A DNA stretch of 64,000 nt from DYMC01 sp035406705 (GCA_964426675.1 CAYRRM010000008.1:24861-88860); one strand, 5' to 3'. Shown: positions 7,919-17,728, numbered from the stretch's first letter. The notes: a model not told the origin generated them from the letters alone. Made by a program: numbers and translations.

Positions 7919-9823
7919 CTAAAATTGAGGTTTGAGAAATACATTTCTTATTAGAATAGGCGTTTTTAATTTTTCAAATGTTCTTATGTAAAATCCAGAA
8001 AATGAAGAAAATTCATTATTTTTATCCACAAGAAAATCAACTAAAGGAATTTGGAGAAATTGCCATTCTGAAGTGTCTTTCAAAGATAATGGAATTTCAT
8101 TTGTCTCTATTGTATTGTCTAAGGTTAAGGCCCTTATTTTTAAATCTTTACGTCCTTGGAAATTATCAACTTTCATCTCTATTTGAAGTACCCATTTTAC
8201 CTTTATACGAGATATTAAATCAACTACAGCATCCTCTCTCTTTGTTTGATAACTTGCCCCTCCTGCTCCATTTGAAACAATTGCCAAAAAAACTTCATTA
8301 TTTTCTTTGTATAGTTTCATGTTGGCATCCTTCCATCCTGATAAATACCAACCTGAGTTTTTTTCTCCTTTAAAAACAGGAATTGGGGTAGCAGGTAATT
8401 TCTGAGGATTTATATTAATTAAAGGTTGCTTTGAACGGGCAAAATCAAGTAAATTTTCCTTCTTCCAACCAGAATAATACCCTTTCTTTGAACCAAATTC
8501 AATACTGTCAAAAGCATCTCCAATATCAAAAAATTCCCTACATTTTTCAGGGTTTGAATATCCTATGTTTTCACCTTTTCGAGATCCTGAAAGCCATATA
8601 ATAGAATTAATATTATCTACTCGTGTAATAATGTCTTTTTGTTTATCAGAAAGAGTGACAATGCAATCTTCAATTTGTATCTTCATTTCTTTTTCCTTCT
8701 CTGGAGTAACATGCCAATCATTAAAGAAGATGGAATAAGTGTTATGTACAAAACTACATTTATACGCGAATACTTTACCCGTTGTCCATAATCCACATTC
8801 TTCACTATTCCCACCACGCTTGAAGGCATAAGCTCCAAGACAACGAATCATTACAGTACCAGGATCATTACTCCAAAAACGAAAGTTTTTCTTATTACGT
8901 AAGGAAATGCAACCAATTAATAAGGGATTAATAGTCTTTAAATCCCATCCTCCATCAGTGTTATCAAAAGCACTACAGCCAATAAACGTAATATTGTATG
9001 AGTTACGTTCTGCGCAAAACCCATCTGCATTCCAGTAACCTTCACCAGCATCCCAATAGTTATTACGTGCATCACAATTGATAAAAGTTATATCATGATC
9101 ATAAACCCCTTCTTTACCTCCTTGTAAAGAAAAACCCATTTGGAAAGGTTCTGTAGCCCATTCTTTACCTCCTGCATTAGCAAAACAGTTTTCAAGTACA
9201 ATATTATAACAGCCATCCTTAAAACGAAAACCACGCTTAACATAGTTTTCTATACGGCAGTTGCGAATAACAATATCATGAGAGCCAATTTCTGGCCTCA
9301 TTACTTCTGCTCCTCCCGTTATTATAATTCCTTCTCTCATTTCTCTCATGTTTATATTTTCAAGTTGCCCAAAAGAAGAATTACCTTCAACTTCAATACC
9401 AACTTTGCATTTTTCTATATTTATGTTTTCTATTACCCACCATGTAGAATTTTTCTTAATTTTAAAAACAGAAAACCCTTTTTCTTTATCGGTTTTATTC
9501 CAAGAGCCAATAAATGTTGGATATTTTCCTCCTCTTGGGACCCCACAGATTCTGAGGATTTCTTCCTTATTTCTACCATTAGAGTTTATGATTAGCTGTT
9601 GAGCAGGATAATCTCCACCTTCTATATAGAGAGTATCTCCGGCTGACATGGAATCCCAAACTTTCTGCCAATTTTCTACTTCATTAAAAGCAATAGCATT
9701 ATCCCAGTTTGAACCATCCTTGTTCCCTGCTCCAACTAGATTTACGTATATGTTATCTGCCCATACAATGGTAAATGTTAGAAAAAAAACAATAATTAAA
9801 AATTGTTTAAGAAAGAAATTCAT
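7919..9823 (-). CDS. Secreted right-handed beta-helix polysaccharide lyase (PL9-like)
   Basis: The 634-residue protein starts with a signal peptide (MNFFLKQFLIIVFFLTFTIV, cleavage near WAD). A parallel beta-helix follows, with the repeated N-x-x-F/I-x-N-C pattern: FINCDARNN, NADGF and SAFDNTDGGWDL around residues 250-295. That ADGF...C...N.D.GWDL pattern is typical of PL9 pectate lyases. Residues about 500-634 form a separate beta-sandwich resembling carbohydrate-binding domains. It is probably exported to the periplasm or outside to depolymerise pectin-like or uronic-acid polymers. It sits between a pilin-like gene and a sugar oxidoreductase in one operon. The lyase class is moderately certain; the substrate is inferred. 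Confidence 0.75.
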   Translation of the reverse strand: MNFFLKQFLIIVFFLTFTIVWADNIYVNLVGAGNKDGSNWDNAIAFNEVENWQKVWDSMSAGDTLYIEGGDYPAQQLIINSNGRNKEEILRICGVPRGGKYPTFIGSWNKTDKEKGFSVFKIKKNSTWWVIENINIEKCKVGIEVEGNSSFGQLENINMREMREGIIITGGAEVMRPEIGSHDIVIRNCRIENYVKRGFRFKDGCYNIVLENCFANAGGKEWATEPFQMGFSLQGGKEGVYDHDITFINCDARNNYWDAGEGYWNADGFCAERNSYNITFIGCSAFDNTDGGWDLKTINPLLIGCISLRNKKNFRFWSNDPGTVMIRCLGAYAFKRGGNSEECGLWTTGKVFAYKCSFVHNTYSIFFNDWHVTPEKEKEMKIQIEDCIVTLSDKQKDIITRVDNINSIIWLSGSRKGENIGYSNPEKCREFFDIGDAFDSIEFGSKKGYYSGWKKENLLDFARSKQPLININPQKLPATPIPVFKGEKNSGWYLSGWKDANMKLYKENNEVFLAIVSNGAGGASYQTKREDAVVDLISRIKVKWVLQIEMKVDNFQGRKDLKIRALTLDNTIETNEIPLSLKDTSEWQFLQIPLVDFLVDKNNEFSSFSGFYIRTFEKLKTPILIRNVFLKPQF

Positions 9824-9843
9824 TTAAATTCTCCTTATTTTAT

Positions 9844-10503
9844 TTATGGAACAAACCATCTACATGCATCATGTGGTCTACTAATTTTAATACCATCATC
9901 TGTTATAAAATTAAAACCTTCAATATGTCCATCAAGACATACAGTATTAAGTCTGCCTTTAAAAACCTTACTAATATGTCTATATATGTATATTTGCCGC
10001 CACCTATTTGGAAATAGATAAAAACTACTTCCCTCTCCCCAATGAGCACCTGTATCTCCAATCCAAACAGTACGTTCAGGTTTACGACTTCTGAAAGGAA
10101 ATCCACTTACTTGATAATTCATACCATACCAATAAATATTTTCACTTGAAGCTGTTGCTATAGGACACCGTACTGCTTCAGGTAATTTCCAATTTGTACC
10201 TCCTCGTGAGTTAAGATATTCATTGATAAGTCCTGTCCATCTCTTTTCATATGGGGCATACCAAATTCCAGTATTAGTTGGATCATATCCTAATGGTGGA
10301 GGTATATAATTATAGTCGGTTGCATAATTAGTAGCTGCAATCCCTATTTGTTTCAAATTATTACTACAAACAGTTAATTTAACAAGCTCTTTTACTCGTA
10401 GAAGTGATGGGAGTAATATTGATATTAATATTGCAATAATTGCAATAACGATCAAAAGTTCAATAAGGGTGAACTCAAAGACAGTTCTTGTTATTTTATT
10501 CAT
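9844..10503 (-). CDS. Type IV pilin-like (prepilin N-methylation) protein
   Basis: The start chosen is the ATG at 10501-10503 behind GGAGGT, giving MNKITRTVFEFTLIELLIV and a 219-residue protein. The hydrophobic FTLIELLIVIAIIAILISIL helix is the class III signal. The residue before the cleavage-site Phe is Glu rather than the usual Gly. The rest is the globular DUF1559-type domain, with NNLKQIGIAATNYATDYN after the helix and CLDGHIEGF near the end. It overlaps the regulator gene by 8 bp and precedes the lyase by 20 bp. Lentisphaerota and Planctomycetes have many such proteins beside polysaccharide-degradation genes; their job is unknown. Confidence 0.85.
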   Translation of the reverse strand: MNKITRTVFEFTLIELLIVIAIIAILISILLPSLLRVKELVKLTVCSNNLKQIGIAATNYATDYNYIPPPLGYDPTNTGIWYAPYEKRWTGLINEYLNSRGGTNWKLPEAVRCPIATASSENIYWYGMNYQVSGFPFRSRKPERTVWIGDTGAHWGEGSSFYLFPNRWRQIYIYRHISKVFKGRLNTVCLDGHIEGFNFITDDGIKISRPHDACRWFVP

Positions 10504-11623
10504 ACATACCTCCGGAGTTAATTTCAGATTCGACATAATCACAACCACAAGAGCGTCTCTTAACAAGTTCCGGTATAATGATGCGATTTGAAACAGCATT
10601 GTATTTTTTATCCCTTTGATATTCTAATAGTTCCATCAAATTCCACGCTAACGCTTTTAATGATTCTTTTACCGAAGTCATGGGCAATGGCATATGAGGT
10701 CTCAACCATGGAAAATCTGAGTAGCTTATTACAGAAACATCATCTGGAACTCTCAGTCCAGTCTTTGTTAAAGCCCTAATTACACCAATTGTTGATTCGG
10801 CGCTACCTACAATTAAACCATCAAAATTAATTTTTTCTGACAAGGCGTTCATGCATGTTTGAAACCCTCTTTCTATATCTCGATATACTATCTCTCTTTC
10901 CAGTAAAGGATTATATTCAAGTCCAAAATCTGCAATTGCTCTCCTATATCCTTCTATTTGCATTAAAGACATAGAAAAGTTTTTCATTGGACCTGTAAAA
11001 ATTGCTATTTTTTTTCGCCCATGTTGTACTAAATGTTTTACTGCTTCATAAACTCCAATTCGGTGATCACTTTCAACAAATGGAATTTGTGGAGCATTTT
11101 CCAAGCGGCCCAATGAAACACATGGAATCCCAAATTCAAGAATTAAACGGAGGGAATTTCCTAACGTCAAAGGCTGTGAAAGAATTAAACCACCTGCAAA
11201 ATCTGGAATATTATTCTCATCAATTAATTCGTCAAGTGATTTATCCATGGGCAATGGCGTTAATACTATACTTTGATTTTTGCGTGCAATAAGAGGAGTA
11301 ATTTCTTTTAATAAGAAAGAAAAAAATAAATCTTCCTTTTCTTCAAGATGGACTAAGGCGTGGACAAAATGTATTATTCGCGATGAAATACCTCTAGGAG
11401 ATGGTGACTTTTCCTTTTTTACAAAGGTCCCTCTTGTTCCTCTTCGTTCAATAAGTTTCATACTTTCGAGTTTTTCAAGAGCTAATCTCACAGTTGCTCT
11501 TGAAACATTATTCATGGAACAAAGATCACGTTCTGATGGGATCATCGAGCCAGCAGGATAAATGCCTTTGTTGATATCATCAGTTAATTTTGCAATAATA
11601 CTGCTAACTTTAGAATTTTTCAT
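10496..11623 (-). CDS. GntR-LacI hybrid transcriptional regulator (AraR type)
   Basis: The 375-residue protein joins an N-terminal GntR winged helix (IPSERDLCSMNNVSRATVR, then RRGTRGTFV to about residue 68) to a LacI-type periplasmic-binding-protein effector domain (residues about 90-350: GGLILSQPL, AIFTGPM, DGLIVGSA, DVSVISYSD). Fusions of this kind, such as Bacillus AraR, are sugar-responsive repressors. It is the first gene of the operon with the pilin-like protein, lyase and oxidoreductase. Its promoter contains two identical CCAATTGG palindromes, so autorepression is very likely. Confidence 0.9.
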   Translation of the reverse strand: MKNSKVSSIIAKLTDDINKGIYPAGSMIPSERDLCSMNNVSRATVRLALEKLESMKLIERRGTRGTFVKKEKSPSPRGISSRIIHFVHALVHLEEKEDLFFSFLLKEITPLIARKNQSIVLTPLPMDKSLDELIDENNIPDFAGGLILSQPLTLGNSLRLILEFGIPCVSLGRLENAPQIPFVESDHRIGVYEAVKHLVQHGRKKIAIFTGPMKNFSMSLMQIEGYRRAIADFGLEYNPLLEREIVYRDIERGFQTCMNALSEKINFDGLIVGSAESTIGVIRALTKTGLRVPDDVSVISYSDFPWLRPHMPLPMTSVKESLKALAWNLMELLEYQRDKKYNAVSNRIIIPELVKRRSCGCDYVESEINSGGMYE

Positions 11624-11648
11624 TTTTAGCCTTTTTTATCTCTTTATA

Positions 11649-11675
11649 CCAATTGGAATATAATATACCAATTGG
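11649..11675 (-). promoter_or_regulatory. Twin CCAATTGG operators of the GntR-LacI regulator
   Basis: Two perfect CCAATTGG palindromes (11649-11656 and 11668-11675) are each preceded by TA on the top strand and spaced 19 bp centre to centre, about two helical turns. They sit upstream of the regulator gene, one in the -35/-10 spacer and one at the expected transcription start. That is the layout of cooperative repression. Confidence 0.7.
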
Positions 11676-11684
11676 TAATGTCAA
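11657..11684 (-). promoter_or_regulatory. Promoter of the regulator-lyase operon
   Basis: On the minus strand TTGACA (11684-11679), a 16-bp spacer and TATATT (11662-11657) form a good housekeeping promoter about 35 bp upstream of the regulator start. Both palindromic operators overlap or abut it. Confidence 0.65.
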
Positions 11685-11776
11685 ATAAAAAAATAAAAAA
11701 AAATAATTTTTTTAGAATTATCCTATAAAATCAAGTGGATTTTATCTTTAACTTAGAAACAATAGATGGGGGGAGT

Positions 11777-14236
11777 TTATTCTATTATTGCTTCAACTCT
11801 GAATTTTTTATCATTTGTATTAATTATATCAAGAGAGATAAGGTTTCCATCAATTTTTTTCCCATTTACAGTGAGTTCTTTTATACCTTTTGACAAACCG
11901 TTAGGGTTTTTTACGTGAATATAAAATATTTTATTTCTAAATGTTCTTGTAATTTTGAACGATTTCCATTTTTTTGGAATACATGGGTCAATTCTTAGTC
12001 CATTAAATTCAGGTCTTATTCCAAGTATGTATTGAGACGCAGCTACAAAAGACCACGATGCAGTGCCTGTTAAGAATGAATTTTTTGCTTCTCCAGGTGT
12101 CATTGCATCTCTACCTGCTGTCATTTGACTGTATACGTAAGGTTCACAACGATAGGTGTCGATTTTTTTTTCTTTTGCAGATGGGCAGACACTCATATAG
12201 TATTCGAATGCAAGATCTCCGCGCCCAACAATTGTTTCTGCAATTTGAATCCACGTATTATTATGTGTGAATATTCCAGCATTTTCTTTATATCCTGGAG
12301 GATAAGAACTTATTTCACCGAGTTCTAAATGGTATGTAGAATAAGCAGGTTGTTGTAATATAATACCGTCTTCTGTTGCAAGATATTTTTTTACCGAATC
12401 AAGAGCTTTTTTAGCTAAACCTTCCTCGATTCCGACTCCACCAAGAACTGCCCACCCCTGACTTTCTATAAAAATTTTGCCTTCTTTGCATTTTTTTGAA
12501 CCTACTGGATTTCCATATGCGTCAAATGCTCTTATAAACCATTGTCCATCCCAGGCATGTTTTTTCATAATTTCACGCATATTTTTGCCTTCTTCTGAAA
12601 TTGCAGAAGCTTCTTTTTCCATTCCGAGGATATGGTAGATTTCGGACATTTTTGAAGAAGCGAAACAGAAGAGCCCTGCGATCATTACGGATTCTGCGAT
12701 TTTCGCAGCATCTCCTCCAATATCTCCTGCGAGTTGAAAACTTTCCCCTGGAGTTTTAGAGAAACAGTTGAGATTGAGGCAGTCGTTCCAATCGGCGTGT
12801 CCTATAAGTGGAAGACCGTGAGGTCCTCTATTATTAAGGGTATATTTCATAGAAATTTCAAGATGATCAAGAAGAGTTGCTTCATCCTTATTATTTTTAT
12901 CTGCAAAACCTATTTTTTCCCTTAGTATAGAGATATCTCCAGTTTCATTTATATAAGCTGAAACTGAAAGGATAAGCCAGAGGGGATCATCATTAAAGCC
13001 ACTTCCCATCATAGAATTGCCTTTTTTAGTAAGAGGCTGAAATTGATGATAGCAAGTGCCATCTGATAATTGAGTGGCAGCGAGATCAAGTATTCTCTCT
13101 CTGCATCTTTCTGGTTGAATGTGAACAACTCCAAGTATATCCTGATTACTATCTCTATATCCCATTCCTCTTCCTATCCCGGATTCGTATAGTGAAGCAG
13201 ATCTTGACATATTGAGTGTGGTCATACATTGATACTGGTTCCAGATATTCACCATTCGGTTCATATTTTTTTCCGGGATTTCAGCTTGATATATTGAAAG
13301 TAGTTCATTCCAATAGTCTTTTAGTTGTGTAAAAGCAGAATCGACGGCCTTTGAATTTGCGAATTTTGCAGCTATTTTCTTAAATCCGCTTTTATTTATA
13401 GAGCCATCTTTATTGAATTTCTTATTTTCAGGGTTTTCCTCATATCCAAGTATAAAATGAAAGCGCTTCTTTTCTTTTGATTTAAGTTTTATCTTTGTTT
13501 GAATAGCTGCTATAGGGGCCCAGCCGAGGGATTTTTTGCTCGTAGATTTTCCGTTTAAAACAGCCTCTGGCGTGTCATATCCATTGTGTACTCCAACAAA
13601 GTTATCTCTTGAAGTATCCCATGCATATGTTTTTGAGCCAAAGATGGCAAAATACGCATAATGATTTCTTCTCTCTCGATATTCTGTTTTGTGGAATATT
13701 ACACCAGGTTCAACTTCTGTTTCTCCAATGGAAAAATTTCTCTGAAAATTAGTCATATCGTCCATAGCATCCCATAAACACCACTCGACGAATCCCCATA
13801 AATCAATATTTTTATCTTTAGTTGCTTTATTTTCTATTTCTATATCCCATATTTCCAGATTATGATCAAGAGGAACAAAATACTTTACCGACACGCTGAG
13901 ATTGTTCTTTTCTCCTGATATAATTGAGTACCCTAAACCGTGCCTGCATTGGTATTTATCGAGCTCAGTTCTTGTTGGTTTCCAACCTGGATTCCAGATA
14001 TCCTTTCCATCTTTTACGTAGATATATCGGCCATTTGAATCAAGCGGAACATTGTTGTAGCGATAACGAGTAATTCTCCGAAGTCTTGCATCTTTGTAAA
14101 AAGAATATCCTCCAGCGGTATTTGTTATGATTCCAAAATAGTCCTGACAACCGATATAATTTATCCAGGGTAGAGGGATATCAGGTCTATTAATGACATA
14201 TTCTTTATTTTTATCATCGAAATTACCGTATTTCAT
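11777..14236 (-). CDS. Cellobiose phosphorylase (GH94)
   Basis: The 819-residue protein matches the full length of cellobiose phosphorylases, which convert cellobiose plus phosphate to glucose and glucose-1-phosphate in the cytoplasm. The N-terminal beta-sandwich holds YIGCQDYFG and GGYSFYKDARLRR (residues about 28-55). The (alpha/alpha)6 barrel holds MGYRDSNQDILG (about 357-368), which carries the general acid Asp, and GHADWNDCLN (about 470-479). The late TGTASWSF segment is the phosphate-binding region of the family. There is no signal peptide. It carries one perfect copy of the dispersed GCGA-N3-TCGC palindrome. Confidence 0.93.
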   Translation of the reverse strand: MKYGNFDDKNKEYVINRPDIPLPWINYIGCQDYFGIITNTAGGYSFYKDARLRRITRYRYNNVPLDSNGRYIYVKDGKDIWNPGWKPTRTELDKYQCRHGLGYSIISGEKNNLSVSVKYFVPLDHNLEIWDIEIENKATKDKNIDLWGFVEWCLWDAMDDMTNFQRNFSIGETEVEPGVIFHKTEYRERRNHYAYFAIFGSKTYAWDTSRDNFVGVHNGYDTPEAVLNGKSTSKKSLGWAPIAAIQTKIKLKSKEKKRFHFILGYEENPENKKFNKDGSINKSGFKKIAAKFANSKAVDSAFTQLKDYWNELLSIYQAEIPEKNMNRMVNIWNQYQCMTTLNMSRSASLYESGIGRGMGYRDSNQDILGVVHIQPERCRERILDLAATQLSDGTCYHQFQPLTKKGNSMMGSGFNDDPLWLILSVSAYINETGDISILREKIGFADKNNKDEATLLDHLEISMKYTLNNRGPHGLPLIGHADWNDCLNLNCFSKTPGESFQLAGDIGGDAAKIAESVMIAGLFCFASSKMSEIYHILGMEKEASAISEEGKNMREIMKKHAWDGQWFIRAFDAYGNPVGSKKCKEGKIFIESQGWAVLGGVGIEEGLAKKALDSVKKYLATEDGIILQQPAYSTYHLELGEISSYPPGYKENAGIFTHNNTWIQIAETIVGRGDLAFEYYMSVCPSAKEKKIDTYRCEPYVYSQMTAGRDAMTPGEAKNSFLTGTASWSFVAASQYILGIRPEFNGLRIDPCIPKKWKSFKITRTFRNKIFYIHVKNPNGLSKGIKELTVNGKKIDGNLISLDIINTNDKKFRVEAIIE
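12696..12706. repeat. Dispersed palindrome GCGA-N3-TCGC, copy 1
   Basis: Perfect GCGATTTTCGC in the GH94 gene, read on the minus strand as AKIA. It is the leftmost perfect copy in the window. Confidence 0.85.
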
Positions 14237-14329
14237 AAAAAGTCCTTTTTTTGAAGGATATAGTTTAATTTGTTTACGTATATTGTCAAACTTGTATTCT
14301 TTTACTGAATGTAAATCTATCGGTTATTA

Positions 14330-15724
14330 TTAAGTTTGCACCAATTTAATTGCCCATTGAGATAGGGTATTGTCACGTGCTCCCGCAACAACAATAAGGT
14401 CGTCCTCTTTTGAATTATTTATTAAAAAACGTTCTGCAAAAATTCTTCTTTCATAAAACCTACAATTTATACCTTCTTTTGCAAAAATGGCGGTAACGTC
14501 TTGTGATTTTGGATTAAATGAAGTTGTTCCACCTGCATAAAATACAGGCAGAAATATGAATATATCATTTTTTGACAGGACTTTCTTTATTCTTTTTTTA
14601 AGCTCATCCTGCATAAGAGCTAAGGGACGATATCCATGAGGTTGAAAGATAAAGAAGAGTCTTCCCTTACAAAGTTCTTTTGCTGTGAGTATACATGATT
14701 CTATTTTGTCAGGATTATGTGCGTAATCGTCTACGATTAGGGAGCCGTTTTTATTTTTTCCAACTATGTTAAAACGCCTTCTTACGCCAGTAAATTCTTC
14801 TAATGCTGTTATTGCGTTATTATTTATTCCAAGAGCCTGAAGTAAAGAAAGCACAGCAGATGCGTTTATAGCATTATGCTCCCCTGTAATTGGCAGGGTA
14901 ATGTTAAGGGTGTTTTGTCTTATTTTTACCAGCGCATGAGCTTTGCCATCATCAGAAAAAGAAGGAGAAATATATTGTAACATTTGAATATGTGAGTCTC
15001 TCTTTACGGTATTTTTCCCAAAAGTGTAAACTGATACTGACAAGGAACTTGCGATTTTACTCTTTAGTGAATAATTACATATAACAGCTTTTTTGGCAGA
15101 TGATGCGAATTTCGCAAAAATCTCATTTTGTTCATCTATAGAATAGTGGTCAGGTCCTGTATTCAGAATTACAGCATAATCGCAGAAATAATTTATGAGG
15201 CTTTTATCACTCTCATCAGCCTCAAATACGAAATATTTTCCATTTCCTGATAGAAAATTTCCTGGAGATTTATTATCTGCGAATTTTACAACATTTCCAC
15301 CTATAATGGCTGTAGGAGATAATTTAAGACGGAGGAGTGTTTCTGCTATCCATGCTGACACGGTAGTTTTTCCACTTGTTCCAGTAACAGCTATTGAAAT
15401 TTTTCCGAATAAATTTTGAGAAAATATATTAAGAGCTTCTGATCTGTGGATTTTCCTTATACCTTCTGCAACATTTAAGTCAGGGTTGTCTTGTTCAATT
15501 GCGGTTGAGTAGACCAATATGTCAGGTATAAAATATTTTATAAAGGACCCATTTTGTGGAAAAATTTGGATCTTTCCTTTTTTTAATTGGGATATTAATG
15601 CAGAGTTTACACCATTTTCGGAGATTTCTCTATCGCTGCCAGCAACTTCCCAACCTATAGAAGCGAATGCTTGAGCTAATCCGCTCATTCCGATGCCGCA
15701 TATACCAACAAAATAAATTTTCAT
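14330..15724 (-). CDS. murC: UDP-N-acetylmuramate--L-alanine ligase
   Basis: The 464-residue protein has the MurC three-domain layout. The N-terminal UDP-binding fold carries GICGIGMSGLA (residues 7-17). The ATPase P-loop is GTSGKTT at about residue 115, with FEADESDKS (about 168) and the Mur C-terminal domain DDYAHNPDKI (about 312). In MurC the last motif is usually DDYAHHP, so Asn replaces His here. It adds L-Ala to UDP-MurNAc in peptidoglycan synthesis. It lies 15 bp from the sialate esterase gene and is unlinked to other mur genes in this window. Mpl is the main alternative family but normally recycles tripeptide. Confidence 0.87.
   Translation of the reverse strand: MKIYFVGICGIGMSGLAQAFASIGWEVAGSDREISENGVNSALISQLKKGKIQIFPQNGSFIKYFIPDILVYSTAIEQDNPDLNVAEGIRKIHRSEALNIFSQNLFGKISIAVTGTSGKTTVSAWIAETLLRLKLSPTAIIGGNVVKFADNKSPGNFLSGNGKYFVFEADESDKSLINYFCDYAVILNTGPDHYSIDEQNEIFAKFASSAKKAVICNYSLKSKIASSLSVSVYTFGKNTVKRDSHIQMLQYISPSFSDDGKAHALVKIRQNTLNITLPITGEHNAINASAVLSLLQALGINNNAITALEEFTGVRRRFNIVGKNKNGSLIVDDYAHNPDKIESCILTAKELCKGRLFFIFQPHGYRPLALMQDELKKRIKKVLSKNDIFIFLPVFYAGGTTSFNPKSQDVTAIFAKEGINCRFYERRIFAERFLINNSKEDDLIVVAGARDNTLSQWAIKLVQT
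15105..15115. repeat. Dispersed palindrome, copy 2
   Basis: GCGAATTTCGC in murC, read as AKFA. Confidence 0.85.
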
Positions 15725-15739
15725 CAGGAAAAATAGAAG

Positions 15740-17728
15740 TTATCTATTTCCAATTGTACTTTCTTTCCAATCATCGGTTCTGAATGGGCTGGCTGGAAGA
15801 TTTGCAGAATTATAAAGAGAAGCTGGTGGATTATTTGCCCAACAGTATCTTACGGCAACAGGGTTTTGAACTTCTTTTGCGTATACAATCACCTTATTTC
15901 CTTCGATAAAAGCTTCTGCATTATAAAATTTTTTGTCCTCTCCGGCTATCACAAAACCTGAAAGTTTGTTTCCTCCTCCAGAAGCTTTTAGACCATTTCC
16001 AACGTGATCGAAAGAGATAATTGCCTTTCCATCCAGGAACTCTACGCTTTTAAAAAGGGGACCTGAGTAGACTATGTCATCTCCAAAGACGAGTTTTTGT
16101 GCCCAAAGGGCTAATCTTTTTCCAACATCTTGTTTATTTTTGGGATGTATATCGTTTGCTTCACCTATATCGATTATCACAGCTAATCCCGTGTTAGGTA
16201 CTTTATTAAACGTTAGTAGTTGTGCTTCGCGTAATTCTGCCCATTGACTTGGTTCGTAGTAGTCTTTTCTATCGAGAAAATTGGCAAGCTGAACGATTAG
16301 GAATGGTTTTTGTTCTCCTCCCCATAGAGAGCGCCAACTTTCAATCATATCTGGAAGTAATTCTCTGTATTGATATGCTCTCCATGCATTAGATTCTCCT
16401 TGATACCAGAGAAATCCCCTTATTCCGTATGGAGCAACAGGATAAACCATTGCATTGTAAAGAGAAGATGCTCGGTGACATGGATGAGTTACCTTTCTTG
16501 GTTCAGCAACTTGCCGTTCAATGTAAAAACGCCATTCTCCATTCAATGGGATACTAATGGCATCTCCATTTTCATTAATAAGAGACAATTTCATCTGTTC
16601 AGATTTTCCTCCAAAACCGCCACCACCAAAGTGATCAAATACTCTTACGGAGATTAAATTATCTCCTTCTCTCAGAATTTTTACCGGAATATCGTAATTT
16701 CGCGGGTGCAACCAATGATTTTCGACAGATGAATCAGTCTTACCAACTTCCGTACCATTGAAATATGTAATGTCAAAATCATCTATGGGACCAAGACTTA
16801 TTTTTGCTTCTTTTATAGAGTTGATTGAAGGTATGTCTATATGTTTTCTGAACCAGACTGCTCCATCGATTTTTAAATTTATTGGGGATTTTTCCCAGAG
16901 TTGTGGAAGATTTATTTTTTTCCATGAACTATCATCATAATCAGTTTTTGCGAAATTCGCAGCTTCTGCAGATATACCAGTATCTTTTATATATTCATCT
17001 CTTTTTTCACCTCCTGCGAGCTCTTGCTGTTGTTTTTTCATTTCATCCATATCTGCAGGAATATCTTTTGCCCTCTCAAGTATAGGTGCATAGAGTTCTT
17101 TCTTTGATAGAACTTCAATAGGCATCCACGATTCAATTGGGGTTCCCCCCCATGAACTTTCTATTATACCAACAGGTATTTTTTTTGTGATATGAAGTTC
17201 TCTCGCGAAAAAATATGCCACAGCAGAAAGAGTAGGTACTGTTTGTGGAGTTATTTTCACCCACGAACCTTCTGTAAGTTCATCGACAGGTGTTTTTGCA
17301 ACATCTTTTTTGAGTTTAAAAAATCTTATTTCAGGATAATTGGCGTTTTTTATTTCCTCCGCAGCATTGGCACTGTTAGATACAATCCATTCCATATTTG
17401 ATTGCCCTGAAGCAAACCAAAGTTCCCCGGTAATCACGTCAGAAATTTCTTTTATTTCCTCACCTGAACGGATTGTCATATTTCCAGTAATACCTGTCGG
17501 GAATGGGCCAATCTTAACCTGCCATTTGCCATTTTCATCAGCAGTTGTGTTTTTTATTTCTTGATTGAATTCAACTACGACTTTACTTTGTGGCGCGCAC
17601 TCGCCCCAAACCAAAACTTCTTTTTCAGCTTGTAACATCATCCCATTACTGAATAATGTACTCATTCTGATTTCTGCGGAAATCGCAAAACAAACTGTTC
17701 CCAATAGGAAAATTACTAATTTTTTCAT
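15740..17728 (-). CDS. Secreted sialate O-acetylesterase-like SGNH hydrolase
   Basis: I place the start at the ATG 17726-17728 behind GGGGGAGAA, giving a clear signal peptide (MKKLVIFLLGTVCFAISA) and 662 residues. An upstream in-frame ATG would add 17 residues without a better ribosome site. The nucleophile motif SGQSNMEW (about residues 107-114) and the C-terminal DIHPKNK His motif (about 530) define the SASA family. A galactose-binding-like beta domain is inserted around residues 245-400. It probably removes acetyl groups from sialic acid or plant polysaccharides in the periplasm. It carries one perfect palindrome at 16950. Confidence 0.88.
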   Translation of the reverse strand: MKKLVIFLLGTVCFAISAEIRMSTLFSNGMMLQAEKEVLVWGECAPQSKVVVEFNQEIKNTTADENGKWQVKIGPFPTGITGNMTIRSGEEIKEISDVITGELWFASGQSNMEWIVSNSANAAEEIKNANYPEIRFFKLKKDVAKTPVDELTEGSWVKITPQTVPTLSAVAYFFARELHITKKIPVGIIESSWGGTPIESWMPIEVLSKKELYAPILERAKDIPADMDEMKKQQQELAGGEKRDEYIKDTGISAEAANFAKTDYDDSSWKKINLPQLWEKSPINLKIDGAVWFRKHIDIPSINSIKEAKISLGPIDDFDITYFNGTEVGKTDSSVENHWLHPRNYDIPVKILREGDNLISVRVFDHFGGGGFGGKSEQMKLSLINENGDAISIPLNGEWRFYIERQVAEPRKVTHPCHRASSLYNAMVYPVAPYGIRGFLWYQGESNAWRAYQYRELLPDMIESWRSLWGGEQKPFLIVQLANFLDRKDYYEPSQWAELREAQLLTFNKVPNTGLAVIIDIGEANDIHPKNKQDVGKRLALWAQKLVFGDDIVYSGPLFKSVEFLDGKAIISFDHVGNGLKASGGGNKLSGFVIAGEDKKFYNAEAFIEGNKVIVYAKEVQNPVAVRYCWANNPPASLYNSANLPASPFRTDDWKESTIGNR
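16950..16960. repeat. Dispersed palindrome, copy 3
   Basis: GCGAAATTCGC in the sialate esterase gene, read as ANFA. A one-mismatch copy, GCGGAAATCGC, lies in the same gene at 17676. Confidence 0.85.

Noticed and set aside
9140..9595. 151-codon plus-strand frame opposite the beta-helix lyase gene
   Set aside because: It has no ribosome site and lies inside a gene with signal peptide and beta-helix repeats; its composition (rich in Phe, Asn, Tyr) is that of an antisense shadow.
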